DNA from: Microcaldota archaeon
GTDB lineage: Archaea > Micrarchaeota > Micrarchaeia > Anstonellales > Anstonellaceae
NCBI GenBank assembly: GCA_026413805.1
Contig: JAOAKE010000015.1
Span: 1 to 16,215, forward strand
Reading direction: 5' to 3'
DNA length: 16,215 nucleotides
The position numbers and the translations under genes were made by a program. Below are positions 12,989-16,215 of this stretch, in pieces. Under the pieces are notes generated by a model. It saw only the letters and a list, made by a program, of their open reading frames with translations. It ran no database searches and was not told the origin of the DNA. Positions within the stretch are counted from its first letter, which is position 1, and every line of letters starts with the position of its first letter.

Positions 12989-12989
12989 A
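12982..12989 (+). promoter_or_regulatory. TATA box of the 13-16 kb surface operon
   Basis: ATTATAAA overlaps the stop codon (12986-12988) of the preceding gene and is centred about 25 nt before ATG 13011, predicting a leaderless mRNA for the operon. Confidence 0.6.
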
Positions 12990-13010
12990 CCTCGTTAGAG
13001 AGTAAAAGGC

Positions 13011-15026
13011 ATGAGCCGCCCGGGGCAGCTTTTGTTTCTTGCATTTAGTTTGTTTTTGCTTACCTTGCTTGCCCGGCCCATTTCTGCTGCGTGCGCTGGC
13101 CAAACCTGCACTGACGACTACCCAGCAAGCTGCTGCATAGACCAACAAGTATGCCTTCGTGAAATTAATGTGCTCATGCCGTGCAGCACAAACAATGATT
13201 GTGCTGAAGACCAAGTTTGCAACTCAAAGGCCGGGTATTGTGAAACCGCTGAAAAATACTGCGGAAAGTGCATAGATTCGGAGACGGGGCACTATGTTTC
13301 GTGCGATGAAAACAGTGATTGCTGCCCGGGGATGATATGCGACATAAATACCTTTCGCTGCAAAGTGACAAACAATCTCCCGCCCCCTGCGCCTGCTGCC
13401 CCTGTAATTAATGCAACCAATCCCCCGATGAACACTATGGGAAAGGCGCACTGCACTTCAAACTGCCCACCCGCCATAATACCTGCTGACCCTGAGACAG
13501 GGCAGCCTGCCTCTTTAAGCTACCGATGGTACATTGACACAACCCCTGTTGAAAGTTGGTCGGATACCCCAGGCGTGCTGGACTGCGAAAAAATATTCTG
13601 CCCAGTAGGAAAAAAAATAACCCTTCGCTTGAGGGCCTGCGATTCTGCCAACCCGCCTGCATGCAGCGAAAGTGTCTCAAACTTCCTTGAAGTTCAGCCA
13701 GTAGGGGCGATATGCGGAGACGGCGTATGTGAAGGCGGGGAAAACAGCGCAAACTGCCCAAATGACTGCCCGCCAAGCTGTGGAAACGGGATTTGCCAAA
13801 GTTCTCTTGGGGAAACCCCCACAACCTGCCCTGCAGACTGCGTCTATTCTCCGCCTCCTTCTGGCGGGCTTGGAAGCTTTCACATTTATTTCTGGGCAAT
13901 GCTGGCTATTTTGATTTCTGCTACCTTTCTTGGGCTTGCCCACATGGCAGGCAAGGCACTTGAAAACCCAATGCTTGAGGCATGGGTAAAGACAGAGCTG
14001 CGCGAGCTTGTTGCAAGCGCGATTATAGCCGTCTTTTGCGTTGGGATGATTGAAACTGCAAACGCAGCAAGCACCTTTCTTGTGGGAGGCACAAGGACAG
14101 GAAGCGTGATAGGCGATGTCCAGGCATTCCTTAGAAACTCGGTATATGAAGATGGCAAGAACCTATATATGAAATTGGCAGAGGCTTATTTCCACATTGC
14201 ACGGGTTGCTTCGTTTGGCTACACCGCTGGAACAAACATATATATAATCGGAATAAGCCACTCAGCCTCACCAGGCTCAGGCCTCTTTCCGCTCCTCGCC
14301 CAAGTCGGGCAAGCAATGGACACTGTTTCTTCCTTCATGCTCCTTGCAGCTGCGCAGTATGCATTCCTTAACTTCTTTGGGACTGCTGTTGCAGTCATGC
14401 TTCCTGTTGGGATATTCTTGAGGACCTTTTCTTTCACAAGGAAGATTGGGGGGCTTGTGCTTGCAGCTGCGATTGCCTCTGCTGTGATATACCCTGCTTC
14501 ATTTTTCATCTCAAAGGAAATTTACAATGCCTATAGGGCGGACATGGGCCAGCACATAAATGCCATACATGTTAGGGCAAGCTCAAACCCGCCCCTCTCT
14601 TCTCTGGTTTGCAACCCATTTATGCAGGCCTTTGTGCTTGGGCCCGGGGGGGTTGGGGAAATTGGGTGGAGCGTTTTAATCTGCACTCCTGCTTGCATCG
14701 GGGCTACTGCTGGTTTTTTGGCTTGCTTTGCAAGCTGCTACAAAAAGGTAAGCGACATATACGCTTATGTGGAAGTTGCTTTTAGGTATCTGTTTGCCCC
14801 AGTTTTTGAAGGCTATGCCCTTGCAACAACAGGGACCGACGAAGGTCCATATATGGACTACTACGTAGCAATGCGAGACCATGCCTTGCCGGCAGTGTCA
14901 AAATACATAGTGTTATCGCTGGTTGTGTTTCTCATACCGCTAATAATAACCATGGTCCTGCTCCGCAATTTTGCCATAACTTTCGGAGGAGAGCCGCAGC
15001 TTTACGGGCTTTCAAAGATTTTATGA
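13011..15026 (+). CDS. Modular Cys-rich ectodomain fused to polytopic membrane core (VirB6/CedA-like candidate)
   Basis: 671 residues. A signal peptide (1-26) is followed by a Cys-rich region (28-117, dickkopf/knottin-like, e.g. CDENSDCCPGMIC). Next come a Pro-rich linker and an Ig/FnIII-like beta segment (about 165-230, SLSYRWYIDTTPVESW). Two CGDGVC/CGNGIC repeats with closing CP-x-DC follow (235-278), then a membrane part from residue about 291 to the end with six or more helices. The core motifs AWVKTELRELV (Trp325) and LRTFSFTRKIGG (Arg471) recur in the next gene. Several Cys (CTPACIG, CFASC) lie in a late external or membrane segment. Polytopic layout plus operon partners suggest a secretion-channel component like VirB6/CedA; this is inference, and no family is firmly recognised. 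The gene overlaps the next by ATGA. Confidence 0.8.
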   Translation: MSRPGQLLFLAFSLFLLTLLARPISAACAGQTCTDDYPASCCIDQQVCLREINVLMPCSTNNDCAEDQVCNSKAGYCETAEKYCGKCIDSETGHYVSCDENSDCCPGMICDINTFRCKVTNNLPPPAPAAPVINATNPPMNTMGKAHCTSNCPPAIIPADPETGQPASLSYRWYIDTTPVESWSDTPGVLDCEKIFCPVGKKITLRLRACDSANPPACSESVSNFLEVQPVGAICGDGVCEGGENSANCPNDCPPSCGNGICQSSLGETPTTCPADCVYSPPPSGGLGSFHIYFWAMLAILISATFLGLAHMAGKALENPMLEAWVKTELRELVASAIIAVFCVGMIETANAASTFLVGGTRTGSVIGDVQAFLRNSVYEDGKNLYMKLAEAYFHIARVASFGYTAGTNIYIIGISHSASPGSGLFPLLAQVGQAMDTVSSFMLLAAAQYAFLNFFGTAVAVMLPVGIFLRTFSFTRKIGGLVLAAAIASAVIYPASFFISKEIYNAYRADMGQHINAIHVRASSNPPLSSLVCNPFMQAFVLGPGGVGEIGWSVLICTPACIGATAGFLACFASCYKKVSDIYAYVEVAFRYLFAPVFEGYALATTGTDEGPYMDYYVAMRDHALPAVSKYIVLSLVVFLIPLIITMVLLRNFAITFGGEPQLYGLSKIL

Positions 15027-16060
15027 GGCTGGGCAATATGGAAAAGATGCCAAAAAATGCTGCCAATTCGGCTGGGCGCATCCTTTTTGCCATCCTTGCC
15101 CTTTGCTCCCTTTCAGCCGCAGCTCCGTGCGACCCAACGGGAGACCGCTACCTTGATGTCTGCGGGATAGACGCATTCAACTGCTCAAGCGGAGGCGCAC
15201 TGGACTGGATTGCCCTTGCCTTCATGTTTGTCTCACTTGCAATAGCCCTGACTTACATGTATGGGAAGCTGCGCCAAGACCCACCTGCAGAGACATGGGC
15301 AAAAGATGAAGCAATTAACCTTGGCCTATCTGTCCTTTTGTTTGCGGGCCTGCTTGTCTTTTTCACAGGAAGCTGTGAGATTGCAAAGAGCTACTCAGGG
15401 GAAAACCCCCTTGGGGCTTCCAAGAAATACCTAAACACCTTGCTTAAGCTGCAAGGCGAAGGGGTAATAAAAGGGCTTGCTGCAAGCAGCCTAAGCAACC
15501 AAATGGGAGCCACTTGGTATCTTTATGTTGGCATTGCGCCATTTAAAGGCGGAGGGGTGGCAGGAAGGGCAAACCAGCGCGCTTTGTCTACCCAAAAGGA
15601 GATGCTGATTGACTTTTACCTTCCAATGGTGGCAAGCCTGACTGCCCAGCTTTACCTATTGCAAGTGATTGAGTGGGTAGGCGCCTCAATCCTCCTTCCT
15701 TTTGCCTTTGTGCTTCGCCTCATTCCTCCGACAAGGGAATTTGGCAACGTGCTGCTTGCCATGTTTTTTGCAATATACATTGTGGTGCCAACTTTATATG
15801 CAATGAGCGGAAAGATTTTTCTTGGAATGATTGAGCCTGATGCCCCAACAGAATGCGTAACAGGCGGATGCTACGCATATCTTTTTTACTCATACGGCCT
15901 TGACCCCTCAGACCCGAGCGGGCTTCCATATAAGACATTTTATTTTTACAAGATTGGCTCTACCCTTCCGCAAGCCATTTTCCTGCCCAACCTTGCAATA
16001 GTGATAGGCATTTCAACCATAAGCGCCCTTTCAAAAGCGCTGAGGGCAATTGAGGTGTGA
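15023..16060 (+). CDS. Polytopic membrane protein, paralogue of the preceding gene's membrane core
   Basis: 345 residues. A signal-peptide-like N terminus (ILFAILALCSLSAAA) and a short Cys-containing lumenal segment (three Cys) are followed by about six membrane helices. AETWAKDEAINLGLSVLLF (Trp92) and LRLIPPTREFGNVLLAMFF (Arg232) match the preceding protein's AWVKTELRELVASAIIA and LRTFSFTRKIGGLVLAAAI in order and spacing (140 versus 146 residues between Trp and Arg), so the two share a core. Function is unknown; a VirB6/CedA-like channel subunit is one possibility. ATG 15023 overlaps the upstream stop; ATG 15038 would give a more standard signal peptide. The next gene overlaps by one base. 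Confidence 0.8.
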   Translation: MRLGNMEKMPKNAANSAGRILFAILALCSLSAAAPCDPTGDRYLDVCGIDAFNCSSGGALDWIALAFMFVSLAIALTYMYGKLRQDPPAETWAKDEAINLGLSVLLFAGLLVFFTGSCEIAKSYSGENPLGASKKYLNTLLKLQGEGVIKGLAASSLSNQMGATWYLYVGIAPFKGGGVAGRANQRALSTQKEMLIDFYLPMVASLTAQLYLLQVIEWVGASILLPFAFVLRLIPPTREFGNVLLAMFFAIYIVVPTLYAMSGKIFLGMIEPDAPTECVTGGCYAYLFYSYGLDPSDPSGLPYKTFYFYKIGSTLPQAIFLPNLAIVIGISTISALSKALRAIEV

Positions 16061-16215
16061 TGGTGAAAACCGCATTGGCAATAGTTGCACTTTTGATTTT
16101 TGCTGGGCTTGCATCAGCCCAGTGCGCATCGTATGGGGAAAGCTGCTCTGCCACTGGCGGTTGCTGCCAGCCCCTTGAATGCACAGGGGGAAAATGCAAC
16201 CAGCCTCCTACAACT
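16060..16215 (+). CDS. Secreted cysteine-knot-like protein (5' part)
   Basis: Only the first 52 codons are inside the window. A clear signal peptide (MVKTALAIVALLIFAGLASA) is followed by six cysteines at residues 22, 29, 35, 36, 41 and 46, spaced C-x6-C-x5-CC-x4-C-x4-C, the pattern of inhibitor-cystine-knot (knottin) domains. A Pro/Thr-rich linker then begins (NQPPTT). The start shares one base with the upstream stop (TGATG), with GAGGTG just before it. It may go on to a membrane core like its two neighbours, but that lies beyond the window. Confidence 0.75.
   Translation, partial: MVKTALAIVALLIFAGLASAQCASYGESCSATGGCCQPLECTGGKCNQPPTT

Overview
The window reads as archaeal chromosome. It encodes a TATA-binding protein, ribosomal protein L21e, RNA polymerase subunit Rpo4, an AK6/Fap7-type kinase, type II methionine aminopeptidase and KsgA/Dim1. 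It also has tRNA genes with bulge-helix-bulge introns, TATA boxes about 26 nt upstream of several start codons, and GGTGA Shine-Dalgarno motifs. Compact spacing, many small membrane or secreted proteins, and T-loop tRNA introns suggest a DPANN-type archaeon (Micrarchaeota/Diapherotrites-like). That placement is inference, not something the sequence proves.

Layout. 1-874 (+): 3' end of a PadR-like winged-helix gene, then an AK6/Fap7 kinase. 871-2400 (-): nadC, an intron-rich tRNA-Gln(CUG) and two small unknown genes. 2452-7066 (+): a tightly packed run of CPA-type antiporter, sequon-rich surface protein, rtcA, DUF92 membrane protein and an RsbW-like ATPase-fold protein. 7052-7964 (-): TBP then acylphosphatase. 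8085-9488 (+): the information-processing group L21e, Rpo4, DUF655. 9542-10408 (+): tRNA-Arg(UCG) with a T-loop intron, then a membrane-anchored exported protein. 10422-12515 (-): methionine aminopeptidase, KsgA, small membrane protein. 12575-16215 (+): a zinc-finger membrane protein, then an operon of two paralogous polytopic membrane proteins (the first with a large cysteine-rich, modular ectodomain) and the start of a secreted cysteine-knot-like protein; this operon runs off the window.

How the parts fit. The central blocks are housekeeping: transcription (TBP, Rpo4), translation and ribosome maturation (L21e, AK6, KsgA, MetAP, tRNAs), RNA end processing (RtcA) and NAD synthesis (NadC). 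The most unusual items are two tRNA genes interrupted at the same T-loop position (59/60), and the 13-16 kb cell-surface cluster, whose two polytopic proteins share a common core and may belong to an archaeal VirB6/CedA-like secretion or DNA-transfer apparatus (inference). Also notable are a palindromic TATA box placed symmetrically between two apparently leaderless divergent genes, and near-identical DNA in the two halves of the TBP gene.
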